Of a stretch of 12,392 bases of DNA, positions 1 through 7,510 are shown in pieces. The notes under the pieces are model-generated. The model did no database searches. It saw nothing but the letters and a program-made list of their open reading frames with translations, and was not told where the DNA came from. Source of the stretch: Funneliformis mosseae (Eukaryota; Glomeromycota; Glomeromycetes; Glomerales; Glomeraceae); assembly GCA_910592005.1 (NCBI GenBank), contig CAJVPP010003178.1, positions 1-12,392 on the forward strand, in the 5' to 3' direction. A program made the translations under genes and the position numbers. How positions within the stretch are numbered: position 1 is the stretch's first letter; every line of letters begins with the position of its first letter.

Positions 1-330
1 AGATAAATTGAATTGAGCCACTACGTAAACTTAAAAGAATTACCACTCGAACACCCCGTCTAACTGTCGCAATTCGCGAGGATTGCACGTTAACACTACA
101 CATTATTTGTAATTGAGTTCGTCATTTAGAATTCTTTAATTAAAATTGTTCGTAATCTCGTCTTTCAAGTTTTCATACTTGATAGATTTGTTTAAGTTCA
201 ACGCGTAGATTTGGTAAAGTTAAGAGTTAGGCAGATTCTAACGTCTTGACCGCAGTAAGCCGTAGTTAAGAAATTTCGAATAGAGACTTGATAATGTGAC
301 CACCTCGAGTTGAAGAATTCTACGATAACA
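1..330. other. CpG-rich block, no recognisable gene
   Basis: This stretch has clearly higher GC than what follows and carries roughly 19 CG dinucleotides, while the next 490 bases have essentially none until the transposon end. All frames on both strands are broken by stops every few dozen codons, and I recognise no protein, tRNA or rRNA motif. It could be the edge of a repeat or gene lying mostly to the left of the window, or a degenerate retroelement fragment. The compositional boundary near 330 is seen directly; the identity is unknown. Confidence 0.4.
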
Positions 331-824
331 ATATTTATAATTAATTTAGTTTATTTTAAACTTATTCATAATAGAAAATAAATTATACTAATAAATTAAA
401 ACATTTATTTATTATCTTAGTATTTAACATTTCTTCTCTCAAATAATTCTTTTATTTAATAATAGTTAAAGTTAAATTTAATATTACTACTTTTTTATAT
501 TTTAAATCATATACAATTAATATTTCTTAATTTTAAATTTTATAATTAAATTATGATCTTCTATTAAAAATTATTTAAATCTACTTTATATTTAATAAAA
601 AATACATCAATTACTATTATTACTTGTTACTCTTATATAATATTGTACATTTATATTTAGCTTAAATTCAAGTAAAATTATCAAATGTGATTAAATTTAT
701 AATAATAAAGGTTTATTAAAAATTATGTTATTTATTTAATCTTAATTATTATAATAAAAAAAATAGTTCATTCAATTTTATTTATTAGAATAATTATATA
801 ACTTTACTTTAAATTTTAAGAATA
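331..824. other. AT-rich spacer
   Basis: About 490 bases of almost pure A/T, with short homopolymer runs and no open frame of note. No gene, RNA or inverted repeat is visible. It ends at the TA dinucleotide (823-824) that forms the left target duplication of the transposon. Confidence 0.6.
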
Positions 825-849
825 CCGTAGAGTACTGCATAAGATACCC
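825..849 (+). repeat. Left terminal inverted repeat of the pogo-like element
   Basis: Starts CCGTAGAGTACTGC immediately after the TA at 823-824 and matches the inverted right end with four mismatches in the first 20 bases. This would be the transposase cleavage end. Confidence 0.8.
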
Positions 850-861
850 TAGGCAGTGTTG

Positions 862-1000
862 TTATAGGACATTGATAGGACATTGATGGGACGCTGATAG
901 GATATAGATAGGACAGATAGGACCTTTGGGACATAGTGTGAGACAGGTTGGGACATATAGCTGGAACATATAGCTGGGACAACAAATCTCTGAGACATCA
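862..1000 (+). repeat. GGACA-type degenerate tandem repeat array
   Basis: A cluster of short units built on GATAGGACATT (11-bp period, about 863-910). It grades into a 13-bp unit GGGACATATAGCT at 950-962, a near copy with one change (GGAACATATAGCT) at 963-975, and a partial GGGACA at 976. About a dozen G(G/A)GAC-like cores occur in 140 bases of otherwise AT-rich DNA. It lies just inside the left terminal repeat, where DNA transposons often carry transposase or host-factor binding repeats. No equivalent array is visible at the right end, so it may instead be a local expansion. A function is inference only. Confidence 0.75.
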
Positions 1001-1018
1001 TAAATATACATCACTGAC

Positions 1019-1066
1019 CCTAGGTATAAATCAATTTTCTCAATTTAGAAATTGATTCGTATCTGT
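1019..1066. repeat. Subterminal palindromic repeat, left copy
   Basis: Contains AATCAATTT and, after an 11-base spacer, its inverse AAATTGATT. A related block at 3541-3592 (CAGGTATATATCAATTT...) aligns with it in either orientation because both are near-palindromic. The pair sits inside the terminal repeats of the pogo-like element and probably forms part of its end structure. Confidence 0.5.
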
Positions 1067-1176
1067 GGGTATCTTGTGAAAAGCAGGGTATATTAGACAG
1101 TATGGTATTTTAATAGGGGAGTATTATATCAGAGTATATTATAAGGAAGTACAAAGTATAAATTACCATAAACTGA

Positions 1177-1188
1177 TATATATATAAA
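1177..1188 (+). promoter_or_regulatory. TATA-like run upstream of the transposase
   Basis: An alternating TA run ending in TATAAAG lies about 380 bases before the transposase ATG and just inside the subterminal repeats. It is a reasonable place for the element's own promoter, but in DNA this AT-rich a TATA-like string is weak evidence. Confidence 0.25.
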
Positions 1189-1565
1189 GCATCATACTCA
1201 GCATTTTGCAACGATCTTTTACTTTTTACTTCTTATTTTCTGTATGTTCTGAAAAATTGCAAAATAATATATTATTTTTTTTTATTAATTTTACATGATT
1301 TAACAACATATTTGTTAAGTATTTTGTTATGTATTTGCCTTTTCGTATTGCAAATTTGCATTTTTGTTATAAAAATCACATTTATTAATAATCAATATAG
1401 TAATTTTTAAGCTGCAATATAGATGTATTATAATGCGTAAACTACATTTAAAAATTATCATGCTATTTTAGCATTTTGCTGCTTTGCTACATTTTCTTTC
1501 ACATCTTTTTGGATTTTTTTCTTCATATTTGTTTCATTTTTTCTTACTATAATAAACTTAGAAAA

Positions 1566-2955
1566 ATGGTGTATGGAAATTTTAAAGCTAGATATACTAG
1601 AGTCACAGAAAAACTAAAGAGGCAATGGTTTGCAAGGGAGAAATTAATGCAATGATAATAACTTACCATAAAAAGGTTATAGTAAAAGATCAACTACAGA
1701 TAAGTTTGAAATAGAACTCAAACAGCTTTGTAATTGAATTAAAAATAAGAAAAAGCTTATTAGTATAGCCCTTATGTTCAGAAGTTAAATATAGGTACAC
1801 GTCCAAATTTTCCACATTTTGAAGATGAGCTTATAGAATAGTTTACTGAAGCTAAAGGTTAATTAAAAACAGTAACTCAATTTATGATTCAAGTAAAAGC
1901 ACGTTCTTTAGCCAAAAAAATATCATACCAATCAGAATATCCTAGTGTAAAAAATGCTAAATTTTCACATAAATAGATTGATGATTTCATGTCTTAGCAT
2001 AATCTATCAAATAGAAGAAAATTACAGTTGCTCAATGACTTTTCGAAGATTATGCAGAATAATAATCTGAATTTTTATCGTATGTTATGTATTTGAGAAA
2101 AAAGAATGAATATTCATTATTTCTTATCGGGAATATGGATGAGATACTGATGTCATTCAATTTTCCAAGTAATACAACTGTAGAACAATCTAGTTCTAAG
2201 ACTGTATCAATTTTGTCTACAGGTCACAAACAATCAAATTTTACCGTTGTATTAGCTTGTTTAGCTGATGAGACTAAGCTACCACCGGTAATTATTTTCA
2301 AACTCAAAAAGATTCTCTGAGAAAAATTTTTTGAAGGTGTAGTAATTCATGTAAATTCTGAAGGATGGATGAACGAAGAGGAAATGATATGGTAGATCGA
2401 GAATATTTAGATAAAACATACACAAAGAAAGAGTAATCCAAAATCTCTTTTAGTAATAAATTCATTTTCTGGCCATAAAACTGATACCGTAAAAAAATGA
2501 TTTCGTGAAAAAAAACAGACTTAGCTGTTATTTCTGATGGATTAATTTTCAAATTATAACTACTTGATGTTTTCTTGAACAAACCTTTTAAAGCAAAAGT
2601 ACGAAATCTTTATAACCATTGGATGTTAGAAGCAATTAAAGAATATACTCTATCAGGAAAAATCAAAAGACCCTCTTATTCACTTATAGCTACTTAGATA
2701 AAGAAAAGTTAGAAAGCTATGGATATTGATATAATTTGACGTTTTTTTAAGTGTTGCAGAATTTCGAACGATATGAATGGGTTGAAAGATACTTTAATTT
2801 TTAACTTTGATCAATTAAATAAAGATAATCTTAAAAGAGATATCATTCATGATAATGAGATTAGTGATAGTGATATTGATGATAGCAATAATGAGAATAG
2901 TGATGGTAAGGAGAGTGAGTTAGACAATAATTATTATCAAGAAAATAAAGAGTAA
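1566..2955 (+). pseudogene. Pogo/Tigger-type DDE transposase (CENP-B-like HTH plus DDE_1), heavily mutated
   Basis: Conceptual reading gives most of a pogo-family transposase of about 460 codons, close to normal family length. It starts at ATG 1566 (MVYGNFKARYTRV) and passes through an N-terminal helix-turn-helix piece (KGYSKRSTTDKFEIE...KQL, 1680-1740). A CENP-B-type region (NIGTRPNFPHFEDE...TVTQFMIQVKARSL) follows at 1770-2030. The DDE core begins at NMDE (first Asp, 2138-2140) and continues through TGHKQSNFTVVLACLADETKLPP and EGWMNEEEM. The third catalytic Asp survives in LLDV (2566-2568). At the second catalytic site, where relatives have LVLDSF, codon 2459-2461 encodes Asn. A Ser/Asp/Asn-rich acidic tail (2773-2952) ends at TAA 2953. 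At least 15 in-frame stops (for example 1735, 1839, 1860, 1974, 1995, 2036, 2318, 2393, 2408, 2498, 2557, 2695, 2710, 2737) and single-base frameshifts near 1670, 1769, 2018 and 2508-2515 (the last two in A-runs) make it non-functional. Family assignment is by recognition of these motifs. Confidence 0.88.
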
Positions 2956-3660
2956 CATATTGTTCATGATTGATTTTAATAATTCTATATAATTATAATA
3001 TACTGTATAAAGATTTTTTTCTAATAATAAAGTATAATTTTTAGGATATTAGTTTGAAATAATAATCAAATTAATTTCTTTAATTTTTAATTTTTATATA
3101 GTAAGAATTTTCATGTAATTATAGTAACATTATATTTATTATTACAGGTGAATCAGAATGAGTTGTAAGAATAAATATTTTTACTTTTTATTATTATGAA
3201 ACTTATAATATAAATTTTTAATATCTAAATAATATTTTTAGCTAGGTTAAAGAAGTAACAATAATGGAACTAACTGCAGCAACAGCAACAGAAAGCAGCC
3301 TAATCACTTTTATTATTAAGGGAAGATGAAGGTGAAGAGGAAGTGAAAGTGGAAGTGAAAGTGAAAGGAGGTGAAAGGGAAATAATGGAATGAAAATTAG
3401 AAGAAGATTCGAAAATAAAAGTCAATTAAGTTTAAAAGATGATATAGATGCTATAATTAGTTTATTATATACAGAATAATCATTTGACGGATAAGAATTA
3501 TCCATATTTTTTAAATTAAGAATTGTATAAGTAATAAAATATCCAGGTATATATCAATTTACTCAATTTGAAAATTAAATTATATTCAGGTCTTAACTTA
3601 AGAACTATTTTTTGCATCTAATAAAATACTCAGGTATATTATCATAGGATACGGTCAAAT
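2956..3660 (+). other. 3' non-coding part of the pogo-like element with a purine-rich tract
   Basis: No open frame follows the transposase stop. A purine-rich, G/A-only-leaning tract at about 3319-3391 is built on GTGAAA/GTGGAA steps. It is followed by a short frame reading MKIRRRFENKSQLSLKDD (about 3390-3450) ending ...DAIISLLYTE. That peptide looks more like protein than chance and may be the relic of a second exon or small ORF. I cannot name it, and stops flank it on both sides. Confidence 0.35.
3541..3592. repeat. Subterminal palindromic repeat, right copy
   Basis: Related to 1019-1066. It shares the ATCAATTT...CTCAATTT core with the left copy in direct orientation, and also matches its reverse complement over about 45 bases without gaps. 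CAGGTATA at its start recurs as CAGGTATATTA at 3631-3641, and as CAGGGTATATTA (1084-1095) and CAGAGTATATTA (1130-1141) near the left end. Confidence 0.5.
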
Positions 3661-3687
3661 GGGAATCTTTTAGGCAGTGCTCTATGG
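3661..3687 (-). repeat. Right terminal inverted repeat of the pogo-like element
   Basis: Read on the minus strand from 3687 it begins CCATAGAGCACTGCC, pairing with the left end at 825. It is followed outward by TA at 3688-3689. Confidence 0.8.
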
Positions 3688-3689
3688 TA

Positions 3690-3926
3690 ATGATCATTTT
3701 ACTTTTAATTCTGAAATTTTTAAATTTAATAATTACTAATTTTTTTGTTAATAACAACTATATATTTAAAGATTTAAATATCTTTATCAAAGGTTTTTAC
3801 TATTAATATTATTATTTATTTAAAAAAATAATTTTTATTTATTGATTAATTTATAATATATAATAAAATAATTCTTTTAATTTATTAAATTTTAAACTTA
3901 TTTATTAAAATCTAAATAATAATATA
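3690..3926. other. AT-rich spacer
   Basis: Nearly pure A/T between the pogo-like element and the next miniature element. I see no gene or structured repeat. Confidence 0.5.
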
Positions 3927-4080
3927 GGAGGCAATCAGTAAAAAAGGGGGAAATTCATTTTTTAGTCGAAAAATATTTTATTGATTTACTTTACTAATTA
4001 TGATCATATGAACAAAACTAGTTTAATAACTAAAATTACTCAAAATTTGTAGATTTTCCTCTTTTCTATTGACTGCCTCA
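3927..4080. mobile_element. Miniature inverted-repeat element (MITE), TA-flanked, 154 bp
   Basis: The left end at 3928 reads GAGGCAATCAGTAAAAAAGG, and the reverse complement from 4079 reads GAGGCAGTCAATAGAAAAGA. 22 of 27 positions match and all five mismatches are G/A. TA occurs at 3925-3926 and 4081-4082, one base outside each repeat, consistent with a Tc1/mariner-type target duplication. The interior (with a GATCATATG motif) has no coding capacity. The symmetric flanks AATAATAT / ATATTATT also extend the inverted repeat. Its terminal repeats do not resemble those of the nearby pogo-like element, so its mobilising partner is another family. Confidence 0.72.
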
Positions 4081-4082
4081 TA

Positions 4083-5341
4083 TTATTTTAATTATTTCAT
4101 ATAATAAATAATATATATCCTTTTTCAAAATTTTCAATTTTTAAAATTTGAATATATTTATATAGATTATAAATACTAACTATATTTTAAATTCTTAAAG
4201 TATTAATTTAATCTAATTATAACTTTTATCTGCTAAATTATTTTTGCCAATTTTTACATTATACGTATAAGTATATGTATTTATATTTTTTATAATAGTT
4301 TTTTATTTGTTAATCTGATAAAAATTTAAAGAGATAAATAAGATAAAAATTTTAAATTATTAGATAAATTTGAATATATTTTATATAAAAGATATATTAT
4401 GTTAAAATAAAATAAAATTTTTTATTAATAAGTAAATTTAATTTGTGTTTTATTTGTATTTTTTTTAAACTTTCTTTTACTTTTTTCTTTTAATTCGGAT
4501 TCTAATAATTTAACATTATCTCTAAATCATAATTTTGAATAAATAAATAAAGATAAACTTCTTTATTATTTTATGTAAAATAAATTATTTTAAATATAAT
4601 AAAAAATAAATATTATGAGAAATTATTTAAAGAATAAATATTTTTAACAGGTTGAATAATTTAGAAAACTTAAAGATTATTGCAAGTAATTTTGTTTGCT
4701 TTATAATTAAAAATCTTTAAGCTATTTAATTTATAAAAAAAACTAATACACAATAGATTTAAAATGATTGATATAGCTTATTGTAACTATTATAAAACTG
4801 TATTAAATAAATAAATTATATATTTAATCGATAAGAAATAGTTTGAAAAGATTTTATTTGTAATAATTTTTTACTAAAAAAATTGAGTATGTAAACAAAT
4901 TTGCCTATAAGAGATTATATAAAATTTAGATTATAAGTATTATTTTTTAATTATCAAAATAACATAAAATATATATATCTTTTATGCTAAAAAATATAAT
5001 GTAAAATTATTTTATAAATTGTATTTGGTAATCTGTTATATAAGAATTAAATTTAAAAAGTTTGCAAATCAATTTGCCTGGTCTACAGTTTAAGAGATAA
5101 CTTATAAATTATATAATGATAAATTTAACTAATTATCCAAATATAACTAAACAAAAATATTAAATAAAAATATTCTTTTTGTTTAGATAATATAGAAAAG
5201 TATGTCTATTTTTTTACATTTTTTATACATAGTAAAGTATTACTTCTTATATTATATCTATCTTTAAAACAATTTTAACATGTATAAGATTGCATAGTTT
5301 AAACTTATTTTAGATTTAGCAAGATGTTTAAATCTTTTACT
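4083..5341. other. AT-rich gene desert
   Basis: About 1.26 kb of strongly AT-rich sequence with stops in every frame. The only pieces that stand out are AATTTGCCT followed by AAGAGAT, occurring loosely at about 4897-4915 and again at 5070-5096 (AATTTGCCTGG... TTTAAGAGATAA). The string AGTTTAAGAGATAA recurs near 9316. These may be remnants of a dispersed repeat. No gene or RNA is recognised. Confidence 0.45.
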
Positions 5342-5491
5342 AAGATTTTAAATATAATTTTACCATTTTGGTATAGTTTTTACCTTTTTCTGAGTTTCAC
5401 AGATTTTAATAAGATTTTAATATAGTTTTACCTTTTTTTTGAATTTACAGATTTTTAATAAGATTTGCTTAATTTTACCTTTGATTATTTA
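5342..5491 (+). repeat. Degenerate tandem repeat, about three units
   Basis: Three successive units begin AAGATTT and share AATATA(A/G)TTTTACC and (AC)AGATTTTAAT blocks: about 5342-5410, 5411-5459 and 5460-5491. Units shrink from about 69 to 49 to about 32 bases, so they are related but diverged. The array lies about 380 bases upstream of the F-box gene start. Any regulatory role is unknown. Confidence 0.5.
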
Positions 5492-5868
5492 GACAATTTG
5501 CAAAATCTCAAGGTTTCATTTAGCAATATTTTGACTTTAGAAGATTTATATTATTTTATCCAACATATACTAAAAAAATCTGCTTTATTCATTTTAACTG
5601 CCAATTATAAATAAGTAAAATATAAAACAGGATACAATATTAGGCCAAAGGTTAAACATTTATTTAAAAAAATGATCGATGTTTTTAACTTCGAAAAATT
5701 CACAAGGAAGTTACAGTAACTAAATTTTAATTGGCTCAAATCAATTAATTTAGGTCACTAATTTTTCAAACTGAATTTTGACAATTTCTTCGATCAAAAT
5801 TTTTAATCTTTAAAGTTCTAAAATCTAACGTGATTAAAATCCTACTACATTTACCATATAACCAAAAC
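5492..5868 (+). promoter_or_regulatory. Upstream region / presumed promoter of the F-box gene
   Basis: It contains an inverted CCAAT box (ATTGG at 5730-5734, about 135 bases before the ATG), the small palindrome GTTACAGTAAC (5710-5720) and a slightly higher GC content than the surrounding desert. No convincing TATA box stands out against the AT background. Placement as a promoter follows from position only. Confidence 0.3.
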
Positions 5869-7458
5869 ATGGCACAAGATCTTTCAGCAGAATGTTTACA
5901 ACAAATTATTTCATATCTCGAAGATGATAATAAGTCTTTACATTCATGCTTGCTTGTAAATCGTTTTTGGTGTTATAATACTGTCAGCACTTTATGGCTT
6001 CGTCCTTGGCGTTCTTATGAAATTACACAAACCTCGGCAACAAGCTTAATTCAAACTTATGTGGATTGTTTGCCAGAAGAATCAAAGTTTAATTTATATA
6101 ACAATGGAATTACACGTAAAAAACATCTAACGTCAACTACTCCTATTTTTGATTATCCTTCATTTTTACGTTCTCTCGATTACGATTATATGTATTGGTC
6201 AATTTCACAATGGCTAATATCTTGTTGGCTTTATCGTGTCTTAAATTGTGAGGATGAAATCAACGAATGCCAAACGGATCGCGTTGAAGAAGATATCATA
6301 AGAGACGCACCGGAAGAAAAATTTAGTGATGATGAATATAATGATGACAGGGCTGAAGAAGAAAATGAAAAAAAAGCCATTCTTGTAGCGAGAGAATTAT
6401 GTAAACTTTTTAAGAATAGATGCAAAACTTTTCATGATCTTCGATTGGAGAATAAAGCCATTCAAAGTGATGAATTTCCGTTCTTACCATTACCCATTGG
6501 TCCTTATAATTACTTGGAAAATCTACAACAACTTGTTTGTTTAGGCGATAACAAATCAGAACTTTTACTCGCCATATCAAATGTTTGTAAAAGTTTACGT
6601 AGAATTTATATAGGCTTCCCACTAGCACTTCAATGGAAATCTCATTACGAGTCTGATGCAATAAGTTTAGGTGCTCTAATCAAAAAACAAATACGACTAG
6701 AAAATATTTGTTTGTATGGATATAAACGGTTAATATCTTGCTTAATAGAGTCTCTTTTATCTCAGTCAAAGTCTTTGAATACTCTGGAATTAATGTATAC
6801 TGATTTTAGAGAATCACAAGATTATCAAAGTCTGACAATATTACCTACTTGCAAAAATTTAACGTCGTTAAAGATTCATAATTGTTTTATTCCTCCTGAT
6901 GATGGAATAATGCCATTAACTTCTTTACAACAATTAGAAGAATTTGACTTTTGCAACGAATGGAATCCTCTTTATCCATTACCACAGCAGAAATTTTGGG
7001 ATGAATTATTTAAAAATAATACTAAGACCTTGAGAAAATTATCATTATGGTGGATTAGATCTGATTCAAAGGATGGTGCGAAGATTATTGATTCAATTAT
7101 AAAACAATGTTCTGAAAATATTTCCGTTCTACATTTACCTATATTATGGACAAATGAAATATTGAATCTAACTAGTTATTGTAAACAACTTAAAGAATTT
7201 AGTTTTAGTGGTGATGATTTTGATGCAAATGAATTTTTATCACAATTAGGTAAATTTGTTCCAGCTACTTTAGGTTCTTTAACTATTAAGGATGGTCATT
7301 GTGGTGGTTGGAACTTTACTGAAAAATCCTTAAGCTCTTTTCTTTCTGGATGTCGTGCTAAATTACGAATTATGGATTTAACTTCTTGTTCGTGTATGAC
7401 TGATAGACATTATGATGTTATTAATATGCGAGGAGTTATTAATTGTTTACACAAATAA
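5869..7458 (+). CDS. F-box / leucine-rich repeat-like protein, 529 aa
   Basis: Probable substrate-recognition subunit of an SCF-type ubiquitin ligase. The F-box binds Skp1 and the C-terminal repeats would bind the target. The F-box occupies about residues 1-47 (DLSAECLQQIISYL, then SLHSCLLVNRFWCYNTVSTLWLRPW). Residues about 139-169 form a very acidic insert (VEEDIIRD...EEENEKK). From about residue 215 to the end come irregular leucine-rich segments, such as LNTLEL, LTSLKIHNC, LEEFDF, LRKLSLWW, LGSLTIKDG and LRIMDLTSC. The ATG at 5869 is chosen because it has A at -3 and G at +4 and directly precedes the F-box. The open frame extends 13 codons upstream only from a GTG, which is not expected to start translation here. 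The frame is single-exon and free of stops, uses TGG for Trp, and has higher GC and more CpG than its surroundings, all signs of selection. The specific target is unknown. Proteins of this design are greatly expanded in Rhizophagus-like fungi, so orthology to a named gene cannot be claimed. Confidence 0.87.
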   Translation: MAQDLSAECLQQIISYLEDDNKSLHSCLLVNRFWCYNTVSTLWLRPWRSYEITQTSATSLIQTYVDCLPEESKFNLYNNGITRKKHLTSTTPIFDYPSFLRSLDYDYMYWSISQWLISCWLYRVLNCEDEINECQTDRVEEDIIRDAPEEKFSDDEYNDDRAEEENEKKAILVARELCKLFKNRCKTFHDLRLENKAIQSDEFPFLPLPIGPYNYLENLQQLVCLGDNKSELLLAISNVCKSLRRIYIGFPLALQWKSHYESDAISLGALIKKQIRLENICLYGYKRLISCLIESLLSQSKSLNTLELMYTDFRESQDYQSLTILPTCKNLTSLKIHNCFIPPDDGIMPLTSLQQLEEFDFCNEWNPLYPLPQQKFWDELFKNNTKTLRKLSLWWIRSDSKDGAKIIDSIIKQCSENISVLHLPILWTNEILNLTSYCKQLKEFSFSGDDFDANEFLSQLGKFVPATLGSLTIKDGHCGGWNFTEKSLSSFLSGCRAKLRIMDLTSCSCMTDRHYDVINMRGVINCLHK

Positions 7459-7504
7459 TTTCAATTACTTTGTGATTTGTGATATTTATTTATTTAATTT
7501 ATAT

Positions 7505-7510
7505 AATAAA
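7505..7510 (+). terminator. Possible polyadenylation signal (AATAAA)
   Basis: AATAAA lies 47 bases after the F-box gene stop. A weak GTGATTT / AAATCAC inverted repeat spans the interval (about 7473-7514). The hexamer is common by chance in such AT-rich DNA, so position is the main support. Confidence 0.35.

Larger units (their letters stand above)
825..3687 (+). mobile_element. Degenerate pogo-like (Tc1/mariner superfamily) DNA transposon, full length
   Basis: A 2,863-bp element flanked by TA at 823-824 and 3688-3689, the target duplication typical of the Tc1/mariner/pogo superfamily. The left end reads CCGTAGAGTACTGCATAAGA, and the reverse complement of the right end reads CCATAGAGCACTGCCTAAAA (16 of 20 identical). 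Three of the four mismatches are transitions. Both ends then run into a short C-run (TACCC on the left, TTCCC on the right). Inside lie a GGACA repeat array, subterminal CAGGTATATTA-like repeats, a TATA-like run and a transposase pseudogene on the plus strand. The coding part is dead, so the element could move only if helped in trans. The ends were matched by eye, but TA flanks, terminal repeats and the transposase family all agree. Confidence 0.85.

Noticed and set aside
862..1000. CRISPR-like array
   Set aside because: Units are 11-13 bases, abutting and degenerate, without spacers, and the sequence is eukaryotic.
2304..2582. Open frame on the minus strand over the pogo transposase
   Set aside because: It is antisense to recognisable transposase sequence and has no family resemblance; a chance shadow.
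1566..2955. Alternative genetic code (TGA or TAG read as Trp) explaining the stops
   Set aside because: All three stop codons occur, at Trp, Gln and Arg positions, together with frameshifts and a lost catalytic Asp. The intact F-box gene uses TGG for Trp and ends normally.
5830..5868. An in-frame 13-codon extension of the F-box gene beginning at GTG
   Set aside because: The first codon is GTG, unlikely to start translation of a eukaryotic nuclear gene. The ATG at 5869 has a better context and directly precedes the F-box.
6231..6661. Two minus-strand open frames inside the F-box gene
   Set aside because: They are antisense shadows of the intact plus-strand coding sequence, with low-complexity Ser/Phe-rich translations.
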